The notes beneath the pieces are model-generated. The model had not been told where the DNA came from. It worked only from the letters and a program-made list of their open reading frames with translations, and did not search any database. The position numbers were made by a program, and so were the translations under genes. Of a stretch of 24,820 nt of DNA, positions 14,427 through 21,040 are shown in pieces (the first letter of the stretch is position 1; every line of letters begins with the position of its first letter). Location: contig JAEOUL010000288.1 in NCBI GenBank assembly GCA_016839345.1, positions 1 to 24,820 on the forward strand, read 5' to 3'. This DNA is from Candidatus Thorarchaeota archaeon (GTDB lineage Archaea; Asgardarchaeota; Thorarchaeia; Thorarchaeales; Thorarchaeaceae).

Positions 14427-15140
14427 CTACACAAGTTGAATATGACCACTCTTGGGTTCAAAAATTTCGCCTCTCTGCATGAGTTTATCCAGAGATGACA
14501 TCACGGATGTTTCTGTGATTCCTTTCTCTTCAAATTTATGGATCAGATCACTTACTTTGAATGAATCTTCTGATTTTGAAAGGAGAGCAAGGATTTCCAC
14601 TGATACATCTTGTATTTTCGAGTCATTGACCTTGTCCTTGTCCTCAGTAGTGACCAATAACACAGACCATGGCCTTGGAAATATTAGAGTTCCATTATTG
14701 GACAAGTTTTCGAGTTGGCTTTCAACCCATTTCCAATCGAGCTCATATCCTGAACAAAGCTGTTCAATTCTATCAAGAGAGCAGGGGGCTTTACTTGCTT
14801 CCTTTTTCAGGAGATTCATGAGACGTTTCTGTTTTCCAAGAGGGCTTTGTGTCGAGTTTCCATCAGAGATGTCAGATGCTTTGACATTATCTTTCGGCAT
14901 AAGTGCAAGTACTCGCTCTCTAGAACATTCTACGGATCTCTGAAATTCATCTCCACCTCTCGCGGCATTGAATTCCTTCACTGCAACCGAAGCCAACTCA
15001 GGCGTGTCAAAGATTGCACAAGCAGCTCTGGTGATATCAATAATCTTTCCGCAGTAACTGCATCTTCTACGTTTTTGACCAGCTGGTGCATTTGTGAAAT
15101 TTTGACACTTTGGGCACTTGAATACTAAATATGGCTTCAC
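14427..15140 (-). CDS. zinc-ribbon protein with winged-helix-like C-terminus
   Basis: Protein of 237 residues. Residues 9-30 form a zinc ribbon (FKCPKC ... RRRCSYCGK) with four cysteines, followed by AACAIFDTPELASVAVKEFN; this opening resembles the archaeal DUF1922 zinc-ribbon family. The rest contains two helical segments that look like winged helices; the last one ends in GEIFEPKSGHIQLV, a wing sequence like those closing the C-terminal winged helices of MCM-type or RPA-type proteins. Nucleic-acid binding is likely; the exact role is unknown. The start is GTG with AGGT close upstream and a TATA box about 40 bases away, so the leader is short. It is divergent from the ferredoxin gene. Confidence 0.6.
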   Translation of the reverse strand: MKPYLVFKCPKCQNFTNAPAGQKRRRCSYCGKIIDITRAACAIFDTPELASVAVKEFNAARGGDEFQRSVECSRERVLALMPKDNVKASDISDGNSTQSPLGKQKRLMNLLKKEASKAPCSLDRIEQLCSGYELDWKWVESQLENLSNNGTLIFPRPWSVLLVTTEDKDKVNDSKIQDVSVEILALLSKSEDSFKVSDLIHKFEEKGITETSVMSSLDKLMQRGEIFEPKSGHIQLV

Positions 15141-15178
15141 TTACCTGACACCTACTGAAATCTTATCTAGACTCTCAG

Positions 15179-15186
15179 TATTTAAT
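15179..15186 (-). promoter_or_regulatory. TATA box for the zinc-ribbon gene
   Basis: Minus-strand ATTAAATA, about 40 bases before the GTG at 15140. It predicts a leader of about 15 bases. It is part of a compact divergent promoter region shared with the ferredoxin gene. Confidence 0.5.
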
Positions 15187-15214
15187 GCTCGCTCTTTGGG
15201 TCCGATGAGAACCG

Positions 15215-15222
15215 TTATATCA
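15215..15222 (+). promoter_or_regulatory. TATA box for the ferredoxin gene
   Basis: TTATATCA lies about 40 bases before the ATG at 15257, predicting a leader of about 14 bases that contains the GGAG SD. The 11-mer TTATATCACCA recurs exactly at 17391-17401. Confidence 0.5.
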
Positions 15223-15256
15223 CCATTAGCCTGCGGGAGAATTCGGAGTATCCCCG

Positions 15257-15481
15257 ATGGTGAAGAGAGCAAAAGCAATTGTTGTTGATTCAAAGTTATG
15301 CAAAGGTTGCCACATCTGTATCTCCGTCTGTCCTCATGGTGTACTCAAAAAGTCTGAAATCGTTGATAATCGCGGATTCTTTCTTCCAATCGTTGCTGAC
15401 ATCGATGCTTGCAAAGTATGTAATTTGTGTGAGATGGAATGTCCCGATTTTGCTATCTCAGTTGCATCTGTTGATGAATGA
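15257..15481 (+). CDS. 2[4Fe-4S] ferredoxin, KorD/PorD-like
   Basis: Protein of 74 residues with two complete cluster motifs: C15-x2-C18-x2-C21-x3-C25-Pro and C52-x2-C55-x2-C58-x3-C62-Pro. The arrangement (VDSKLCKGCHICISVCPHGV ... DACKVCNLCEMECPDFAI) closely resembles the delta subunit of 2-oxoglutarate or pyruvate:ferredoxin oxidoreductases, which relays electrons from the catalytic subunits. No alpha, beta or gamma subunit follows, so it may serve a complex encoded elsewhere or act as a free ferredoxin. GGAG lies eight bases before the ATG. The next gene starts about 120 bases later from its own promoter. Confidence 0.88.
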   Translation: MVKRAKAIVVDSKLCKGCHICISVCPHGVLKKSEIVDNRGFFLPIVADIDACKVCNLCEMECPDFAISVASVDE

Positions 15482-15561
15482 ACTTTATTCTTCGTACAAC
15501 TCTGATTACTCATTACTACCGAGAGAATCCATCATTTACAAGTTCTAATAATACAATCAAC

Positions 15562-15569
15562 CATATAGT
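15562..15569 (+). promoter_or_regulatory. TATA box for the coiled-coil gene
   Basis: CATATAGT, 32 bases before the ATG at 15601, predicts transcription from about 15590-15594 and a nearly leaderless message. This argues against the longer open frame that begins at 15478. Confidence 0.45.
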
Positions 15570-15600
15570 AGTGGACTCTTCTTCAGAGTGTCCGCATGAT

Positions 15601-16185
15601 ATGTTGGTGTATACAGTGTCAGATCCAGAAATTCGTATATTGCTTGAATTGCGAACTCAACTAGGTGAAGAGGTTGATAAACTCAGAGAAAGAATCGAAC
15701 AGTTGGAGGTATTTATTCAGGCTTTAGATGCAACAATTGGAAGAGGTAGTTTCACCACCGCTGATGTAGCAATGGAAGCTGCTGAACGCGCCCCGGTCAG
15801 GACACCAACTGAAACTCTAGAAGCTGCTGGTGAACCAAGGAGTATAGTTGTATTCAATAAATCGGGAGACATGGAACTGGCCACCATTGAGGTTATGGAA
15901 CAGAATCTAAGAATCCTTCCTGCGGATCACGCAGTCTACAATATTACTCGAGGTGCTTTTGCAAGATTCTTCATTCAAGAAATACTTGGAAAATTTCAAC
16001 AGGAAGACCGTGTTCGTGTTGAAAACAAAGAGATTGAATGGGATGACACCTTTGATTTTGAAGTCAAATCCGATGATAAAATCCTTGATGAAGTGATAGT
16101 GAAGAATTTTGGTACTGAGAGTAGGTTGGAGGAGATTCAACGAACCTTGAGATGGACCTTGGAGAAAATCTACCGAGCTCGATAG
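15601..16185 (+). CDS. unrecognised coiled-coil protein
   Basis: Protein of 194 residues from the chosen start; I do not recognise the family. Residues 10-45 form a strongly charged coiled coil (LRTQLGEEVDKLRERIEQLE). A short variable linker follows, then a mixed alpha/beta domain (SIVVFNKSGDMELATIEVME, later ITRGAFARFFIQEILGKFQQ) and an acidic C-terminal part ending in a basic helix (RTLRWTLEKIYRAR). The frame is open from 15478, overlapping the ferredoxin stop, but the extra 41 residues have poor composition, and a TATA box sits at 15562-15569 within that extension, so the Met at 15601 is preferred. It is cytosolic with no membrane segment. A scaffold or oligomerising role is an inference from the coil. 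Confidence 0.65.
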   Translation: MLVYTVSDPEIRILLELRTQLGEEVDKLRERIEQLEVFIQALDATIGRGSFTTADVAMEAAERAPVRTPTETLEAAGEPRSIVVFNKSGDMELATIEVMEQNLRILPADHAVYNITRGAFARFFIQEILGKFQQEDRVRVENKEIEWDDTFDFEVKSDDKILDEVIVKNFGTESRLEEIQRTLRWTLEKIYRAR

Positions 16186-16311
16186 ACAAGTATCGCTTTT
16201 GGCGCGAACAGAACCCACCTTGATTTCTATTGCAAAAGAGTCAAATAGCTGGTGACGTTTTCCACACTTTAGATGGCTCTTTGAGCAGGCAATCATTCTG
16301 GAGCGGAGGCA

Positions 16312-16929
16312 ATGGTATCCCGTTTTGACGATGAACACTTAGCTGTAAATCCACAAGAAATCGTCAAGATTGTGCGTGATGCCCATGAATTCTACAAAGT
16401 GAATAAAATTGATGAGCGATATGAAACCTTAGCATTGGACCTTGTGCGAAGGTTCATTTCACGAGAAGGAGTTCCTCGTGAAATAGATCCATTCTTTGGT
16501 GCAGCGCTCTATATGGTCACAAGACATCCCTGGAGTCATCCAAACCCACTGACAAAGACAGAGTTTGCGGCAAGACTACGAATGAAGGAATCGAGCTTAG
16601 AATGGTACACTGAAAGCATAGTTGACAAGCTAGGATTCACAACATTACATGATAAAGCTCATCTTCCCTTCTTCATGGATCCTAAAGGAACAATAGCAAG
16701 TGTTGTAGATTCAGTAGTAAGCGCTAGTGTGGGTGAAGTAGTTGTGCGGGGTATTGTATCTGGGAGTGCACCATCATACGAACAACTCGCAGATTCAATT
16801 GTTGACCGTCTATGCAATGTTGTCAAGATAATCCCTACTGCATTTGAGCAGGAAATACACAATCTTATACGACGTAAGATTGAGGAAGAGAGTGAGAAAC
16901 TGATTACTCAGCTCTCTGGACGTCGATGA
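16312..16929 (+). CDS. possible cyclin-fold (TFB-like) protein
   Basis: Protein of 205 residues. Residues about 40-110 resemble one cyclin repeat of transcription factor B: a helix (LALDLVRRFISREGV), then FFGAALYMVTRHPW, then a short turn and TKTEFAARLRMKESSLEWYT followed by ESIVDKLGF. In TFB and cyclins this corresponds to the order helix 2, the AAALYxAxR helix, the recognition-type helices and the KxLxxxLGL end. No N-terminal zinc ribbon or B-finger and no clear second repeat is seen, so it is not a normal TFB. The C-terminal half is helical with a charged end (RRKIEEESEKLITQLSGRR). GGAGG lies two bases before the ATG. The 126 bases upstream hold no recognised element. The family assignment is tentative. 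Confidence 0.55.
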   Translation: MVSRFDDEHLAVNPQEIVKIVRDAHEFYKVNKIDERYETLALDLVRRFISREGVPREIDPFFGAALYMVTRHPWSHPNPLTKTEFAARLRMKESSLEWYTESIVDKLGFTTLHDKAHLPFFMDPKGTIASVVDSVVSASVGEVVVRGIVSGSAPSYEQLADSIVDRLCNVVKIIPTAFEQEIHNLIRRKIEEESEKLITQLSGRR

Positions 16930-16933
16930 CTAC

Positions 16934-17278
16934 CTAGGAATTTTCTGGTTGAAGGGTCACTTCTTCAACAAATCTTCTTCCTGCAACTACTTGATCAACT
17001 GAGTGTATCACAGCTCCAGCTTGCTCTAGAATTTCTCTAATCGTGTCGTAGCTGAGATCATCGCCCTCAAGAGTTATAGTGATACTCTCCGTGTTCTGGT
17101 CTACCTCTTTCAATGAGATGTTCAGTCCGTTGACTCGTTCATCTCGTGAGAGCATAAGAGCGAGATCGGTCAGTCGAGGACTGTGAGGTTTCAATACATC
17201 AAGAACTATTCTTCGTATGCCATGAGGCAATAATTCATTCCCCATTATTTGACCCGCGGGTCTTGTTCTTCCTGTCAT
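16934..17278 (-). CDS. DUF211 family protein
   Basis: Small protein of 114 residues with a ferredoxin-like (ACT-like) fold expected from the family. The diagnostic start GIRRIVLDVLKPHSPRLTDL is followed by NGLNISLKEVDQNTESITIT and the end AGAVIHSVDQVVAGRRFVEE. DUF211 proteins are widespread in archaea; their function is not settled. The family is usually about 95 residues, so the start may instead be the Met at 17245 (MGNELLPHGIRR). The longer start is kept because a TATA box stands about 50 bases upstream and AGAGG precedes it. It converges with the cyclin-like gene, four bases apart. Confidence 0.85.
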   Translation of the reverse strand: MTGRTRPAGQIMGNELLPHGIRRIVLDVLKPHSPRLTDLALMLSRDERVNGLNISLKEVDQNTESITITLEGDDLSYDTIREILEQAGAVIHSVDQVVAGRRFVEEVTLQPENS

Positions 17279-17323
17279 GCCTCTTGGATTGCCTTGTTAA
17301 ACCTTACGACATGGGAAGGGCGC

Positions 17324-17334
17324 CTTATATTTAC
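17324..17334 (-). promoter_or_regulatory. TATA box for the DUF211 gene
   Basis: Minus-strand GTAAATATAAG, about 46-56 bases before the ATG at 17278, giving a leader of about 25 bases. It lies in the 190-base divergent region shared with the 102-residue gene, which holds little else. Confidence 0.5.
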
Positions 17335-17390
17335 GCATGGGGGTTCTTAAAGTATTGCGAAAGCGAGTGTATCTGGAAGCTCCCCAAGGC

Positions 17391-17398
17391 TTATATCA
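17391..17398 (+). promoter_or_regulatory. TATA box for the 102-residue gene
   Basis: TTATATCA, within the 11-mer TTATATCACCA that is also used by the ferredoxin promoter. The predicted start is near 17419, about 50 bases before the TTG. Confidence 0.4.
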
Positions 17399-17468
17399 CC
17401 ACAATGGGATTTCATTAGATGACCAGCATTCTGTTGGATTCGCCGGGAACTGAGGTTGGGACACAGCC

Positions 17469-17777
17469 TTGAAGCAAGAGAAACTCACTAGACAAATCAA
17501 AGACAAAGACAATACCAGTTCTAAGTCCAAAGCAAAAGGAAAATCTGAATCGGGCAGAATCATTGATATCAACATTGCAGACTTCAAAGGCCATCCACTT
17601 TGGTCACTTCTTATAGAAACTGATAAGAGCAATCCACTTTTTGCAGGGAATGCCGGGTACGCTCAAAACTATAACTTACCTAAGAATCCAAAAATATCTG
17701 CTAAAGAATTGGCTAGCAAACTCTCAATTACTGTTGGAGAAGCTCTGGTCATTCTTGAGGGATTAGTACCTGAATAA
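17469..17777 (+). CDS. unrecognised small protein
   Basis: Protein of 102 residues. The N-terminus is Lys/Ser-rich and probably disordered (KDKDNTSSKSKAKGKSESG). The C-terminal part, ISAKELASKLSITVGEALVI then LEGLVPE, looks like a helix-turn-helix or similar helical motif. The start is TTG: an in-frame stop lies 18 bases upstream, no ATG is available early in the frame, and GAGGT lies about ten bases before the TTG. hypD follows with about 65 bases between the stop and its preferred start, on the same strand, so the two may be cotranscribed. I cannot assign a function. Confidence 0.5.
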   Translation: MKQEKLTRQIKDKDNTSSKSKAKGKSESGRIIDINIADFKGHPLWSLLIETDKSNPLFAGNAGYAQNYNLPKNPKISAKELASKLSITVGEALVILEGLVPE

Positions 17778-17843
17778 TCTGTATGTCCACAGGTTCGCAC
17801 TTTTATGCAATTCAAGGTAGAGTACATTTTGGACGGAGAATCA

Positions 17844-18920
17844 ATGAATGAGATGACAGGTTTCCGTGATGCAAAATTTGCACAAGCCGTCGTCAAGGAA
17901 ATTGAGTCACTAGTCCTTGGACATGAGGTTCGGATAGTCCATGTCTGTGGTACTCATGAAGATACAATTAGCCAACATGGCATTCGCTCTCTTCTACCAA
18001 CTTCTATAAGTCTAGTAGCAGGTCCTGGATGCCCTGTCTGTGTATGTGCTGCTGAAGATGTTGATATGGCTATTGAACTAGCTAAGCAAGGACACATAGT
18101 CACAACATTTGGCGATATGATTCGAGTTCCATCTACTAATTCTTCACTAGAAAAGCAACGCAGTTCTGGCGCTGATGTACGAATAGTCTATGGTGCGAGC
18201 GAAGCTGTTGAGATAGCTCGCCAAAATCCAGAAGAAGAAGTAGTTTTCATAGGCGTTGGTTTTGAAACAACAGCGCCTACAATCGCACTTGAACTCATTC
18301 GAGGCCCTCCAACTAATTTTTCTGTTCTTACCTCATTGAAGGCCATACCTCCTGCAATGGATATTCTTGCTAATCTGAAAGGATTTGGAGTTAATGGATT
18401 CATCACACCTGGACATGTGTCAACGATAATTGGTAGTAATGCTTTCCAACCTTTTGCAGAGAAGACAGGTGTTCCCTGTGTGACATCGGGGTTCGAACCA
18501 CTTGATGTTCTCGAATCTATTCGTATGATACTCTTGCAAATCAAAGAGGGTAGAGCTGAGTCTGAAAATGAATATACACGAGTCGTCAAACCTGAAGGGA
18601 ACTTAGCAGCTCAGAAGGTTTTGGACCAAGTATTTCATATTGCCGATGCACACTGGAGAGGTATAGGGATTATTGAGAAATCTGGTTACTCAATTCGTAA
18701 GGAATTCTCTGAATATAACGCACGTTTACGCTTTGAGTTTCCAGAGTTTGAATCATTAGATCTTCTCCCTGGATGTAGGTGTCATGAAGTAATCCTAGGC
18801 ATGATTGATCCTATTGACTGCACGCTCTTTGGAAACAGATGCACAATAGAAACTCCGTACGGTCCTTGTATGGTGGGTCATGAAGGAACCTGCAGAATCA
18901 GATTTGAAAACTTGGAATGA
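17844..18920 (+). CDS. hypD: hydrogenase maturation protein HypD
   Basis: Scaffold for assembling the Fe(CN)2CO group of [NiFe] hydrogenases, working with HypC and HypE; 358 residues from the chosen start. Visible motifs in order: VHVCGTHEDT with the conserved Cys, GPGCPVCVCA, FGDMIRVPS, GVGFETTAPT, GFITPGHVSTIIG, then the C-terminal [4Fe-4S] region LLPGCRCHEVILG and CTLFGNRCTIETPYGPCMVG with EGTC. The frame extends to an ATG at 17805, but the ATG at 17844 has GGAG five bases upstream and leaves an N-terminus (MNEMTGFRDAKFA) close to other HypD proteins. No hydrogenase structural gene or other hyp gene is in the window. Its presence implies a [NiFe] hydrogenase elsewhere in the genome. Confidence 0.97.
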   Translation: MNEMTGFRDAKFAQAVVKEIESLVLGHEVRIVHVCGTHEDTISQHGIRSLLPTSISLVAGPGCPVCVCAAEDVDMAIELAKQGHIVTTFGDMIRVPSTNSSLEKQRSSGADVRIVYGASEAVEIARQNPEEEVVFIGVGFETTAPTIALELIRGPPTNFSVLTSLKAIPPAMDILANLKGFGVNGFITPGHVSTIIGSNAFQPFAEKTGVPCVTSGFEPLDVLESIRMILLQIKEGRAESENEYTRVVKPEGNLAAQKVLDQVFHIADAHWRGIGIIEKSGYSIRKEFSEYNARLRFEFPEFESLDLLPGCRCHEVILGMIDPIDCTLFGNRCTIETPYGPCMVGHEGTCRIRFENLE

Positions 18921-18923
18921 ACC

Positions 18924-19544
18924 CTATTCTTTCGATACTTTCCTCTCAGCCGCCTTAAGATCCTTAGGAGTGTTGAAGTTCATGAAAGTGCTTAGGTCTG
19001 GATCGAACTGCTTCAGAGTTTCTGTGGAAACAAATAGAACCCTCTGTAACTTATCAAGAAGGTTTCTCATTTTGTGATGACCCTCCTGCACCACCTTGAG
19101 TCCATGAAAATATGCATGTTCTGCCAAATACACAGAGTGAAGTGGTTCAATGTATCCTGTTGGCCAAGATGGTACAACAGCACCATGTTCAGGACTCATC
19201 CTGATAAGCATCCTCAGGAGTTCTGTATCGGACAAAGGAGCATCTACTGGCAGGAGCAGAACATAAGATGTGAGTGCATACTCAAATGCAGTGAGTGCTC
19301 CTGTAAGAGCACATTTGACCTCATCAGGGGGGTCGATAACAACTCGAACATCTGGAACAAGACTTTTGATGTTATCCTCCTGTATTTCATCAGAAACCAC
19401 AATGATTACTTCTGACGAGAGTTTCCGCGCAATATCAACCATGTGAACTACAAGTGGTTTCCCATGAAACTTTGCCAGTGATTTCTCTGAGCCAAATCTT
19501 TTGGAAGTACCGCCTGCGAGAATCGCGACTGTGATTTTTTCCAT
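18924..19544 (-). CDS. mobA: MobA-like molybdenum cofactor guanylyltransferase
   Basis: Nucleotidyltransferase of 206 residues. The N-terminus ILAGGTSKRFGSEKSLAKFH is the GGxSxRxGxxK signature that binds the nucleotide, and LLLPVDAPLSD is the metal-binding PxDxP loop. TGALTAFEYAL fits the guanine-binding region. In MobA the product is a guanine dinucleotide form of the molybdenum or tungsten cofactor, as used by formate dehydrogenases and related enzymes. Related NTP transferases share the motifs, so substrate choice is not certain. It converges with hypD (three bases between stops). GGTGAC precedes the ATG and a TATA box lies about 70 bases upstream. No other molybdopterin gene is seen. Confidence 0.87.
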   Translation of the reverse strand: MEKITVAILAGGTSKRFGSEKSLAKFHGKPLVVHMVDIARKLSSEVIIVVSDEIQEDNIKSLVPDVRVVIDPPDEVKCALTGALTAFEYALTSYVLLLPVDAPLSDTELLRMLIRMSPEHGAVVPSWPTGYIEPLHSVYLAEHAYFHGLKVVQEGHHKMRNLLDKLQRVLFVSTETLKQFDPDLSTFMNFNTPKDLKAAERKVSKE

Positions 19545-19557
19545 GGTTGATTGTCAC

Positions 19558-19571
19558 CATCACTAATGATG
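19558..19571 (-). repeat. short hairpin upstream of mobA
   Basis: CATCA and TGATG form a 5-bp inverted repeat with a CTAA loop, in the predicted mobA leader. The octamer TGATGCTA overlaps it (19567-19574) and recurs at 19608-19615, against the TATA box. A possible operator, from visual inspection only. Confidence 0.25.
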
Positions 19572-19612
19572 CTAGATACCTCCACCGAATAGGTCGCGCG
19601 GTCGACTGATGC

Positions 19613-19620
19613 TAATAAAG
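19613..19620 (-). promoter_or_regulatory. possible TATA box for mobA
   Basis: Minus-strand CTTTATTA, about 70 bases before the mobA ATG. It predicts a leader of about 45 bases. It shows that mobA is probably transcribed separately from the hdr operon upstream. Confidence 0.35.
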
Positions 19621-19641
19621 TGTTTCGGGAGCAGCTAGCTC

Positions 19642-20541
19642 TTAGATAGGTATAGACTCGCTGTCTTTGCTTTCAGTATCTGCAGACTCAGGGAGGTCTA
19701 TCTTTACTCTGTGGTCTGCTAGCAACGCGTCTGTATCAGGCAACCCCATGGCGATTGCAAGAAGCTCCGTATAATAAAAAACAGGCAACTTGAATTCAGT
19801 GTCAAAGAGTCTATTCGTTATTCGCTGACCGGATTCAAAAGTGATGAAACAAGTCGGACAGAATACTACTATTGCTTCAGGTTCGACCATTGCCATGCTC
19901 TTCATCTTTTCTCTCAAGACTGCATATGATGTTTCAGAATCTGTCTTTCTGACTCCCGCTCCGCAGCACATTACTTTATCCATGTACTCTAACGATTCCA
20001 TTCCTAGCGCTTCACACAACATATCGAGCTTGACTGGTGCTTCAGCATTATCTACTTGCATTATCTTCTGAGGTCTTAGGAGATGACATCCTGAGTGTGT
20101 TACGACTTTGATGGGAACTGGTCTGACTACTTTTGTTGAAATCGTTTCCACACCAATCTCATCAAAGAGAAGTTGATGAACATGAATTATTGAGGTCGTT
20201 CCCTTGTACTCCAGGCCAATTCTCTTCAGAATGGCATTGACTTTCTCCCTTCGTTTAGGAGTTGTGTCGAGTTCATGTTTAGCAAGAGTGAGAGATTCGT
20301 GGCAACCAGCACATGCAGTCAAGATATCCAAACCCGCAGCTTCTGCAAGAGCGATATTCCTTGCTGCAAATGTTAACCAAGTATCCTCTGAGAGAGACCT
20401 TACTGCATTTGGTTCTGGGCAACATGTGAATGCAAGATCCACCAGTTCAACTTCAAATTCAGAAACTACCATGCGGACTGATTTCTCCGCAAACTGTAAT
20501 CGGTTTGCCATTGTGCAACCTGGGAAGAAAGCGTATTTCAT
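19642..20541 (-). CDS. hdrB: heterodisulfide reductase subunit B
   Basis: Catalytic subunit of heterodisulfide reductase, 299 residues. Both CCG domains are complete: C9, C40-C41, C77 and C80; then C152, C192-C193, C228 and C231. The spacing C-x30-CC-x35-CxxC and C-x39-CC-x34-CxxC is that of true HdrB, which holds two noncubane [4Fe-4S] clusters that cleave disulfides. Sulfate reducers and acetogens use the same subunit with other acceptors, so the substrate here need not be CoM-S-S-CoB. The C-terminus is a short acidic tail (ESADTESKDSESIPI). It overlaps the hdrC stop by four bases and is the last gene of the hdrA-hdrC-hdrB operon. Confidence 0.93.
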   Translation of the reverse strand: MKYAFFPGCTMANRLQFAEKSVRMVVSEFEVELVDLAFTCCPEPNAVRSLSEDTWLTFAARNIALAEAAGLDILTACAGCHESLTLAKHELDTTPKRREKVNAILKRIGLEYKGTTSIIHVHQLLFDEIGVETISTKVVRPVPIKVVTHSGCHLLRPQKIMQVDNAEAPVKLDMLCEALGMESLEYMDKVMCCGAGVRKTDSETSYAVLREKMKSMAMVEPEAIVVFCPTCFITFESGQRITNRLFDTEFKLPVFYYTELLAIAMGLPDTDALLADHRVKIDLPESADTESKDSESIPI

Positions 20542-21035
20542 TCTGCATCCTCCTTCACAGCTGCCCTATTGGCTTCTAGTACATCATAAGCACCTGTCAC
20601 TTTGAAGATTAGTCTGACTTGCTCAGGGTCTGGCTGGGGTAAATCTGGAAGACCTAAGTCTACACGTTTTTTGTCTGATCTATTTGATTGTGGAGAGAGA
20701 CATCCTCTTGCAAGAAGTGTTTCTGCAGCCTCGACAAAATCCGGTGGTGCTTTGCCCTCTATCGAAGAGATGTTCTTTATGCCTATCAGAATCTCTGCAA
20801 GCGACACTCCCATTGGACAACGTTCTTCACACATTAAACAGTACGCACATAACCATTCTGTTCCTTCACGTGGAACCACACCATCAGTTATAATGGAGTC
20901 AACAGCCAACCGTGGGTTCATTTGTGGTGCAACTCTAAAAACTGGGCATGAAGAAGCGCATATCCCACACTGAAAGCAGGGTCGTCCTGCTTTACGGAGT
21001 TCTTCGAGTTTATGATTGCGACTATCGTCTGTCAT
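20538..21035 (-). CDS. hdrC: heterodisulfide reductase subunit C
   Basis: Iron-sulfur electron carrier between HdrA and HdrB, 165 residues from the chosen start. Two cluster motifs are seen: CFQCGICASSCPV near residue 20 and CAYCLMCEERCPMGVSLAEI in the middle, with MNPRLAVDSI between them, as in HdrC. The frame begins at a GTG (21042-21044) that overlaps the hdrA stop by four bases; the ATG three codons later is preferred because GGAGG is about 12 bases from it but only three from the GTG. Both are possible. It overlaps hdrB by four bases, so the two are coupled. Confidence 0.93.
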   Translation of the reverse strand: MTDDSRNHKLEELRKAGRPCFQCGICASSCPVFRVAPQMNPRLAVDSIITDGVVPREGTEWLCAYCLMCEERCPMGVSLAEILIGIKNISSIEGKAPPDFVEAAETLLARGCLSPQSNRSDKKRVDLGLPDLPQPDPEQVRLIFKVTGAYDVLEANRAAVKEDAE

Positions 21036-21040
21036 TCTAC

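Noticed and set aside
15478..15600. Longer start for the coiled-coil protein, overlapping the ferredoxin stop
   Set aside because: The extension has unusual composition and contains a TATA box placed correctly for a start at 15601.
16197..16208. TTTTGGCGCGAA, identical in form to a eukaryotic E2F site
   Set aside because: A single short match in an archaeal intergenic region is expected by chance and no E2F-type protein is known to me in this context.
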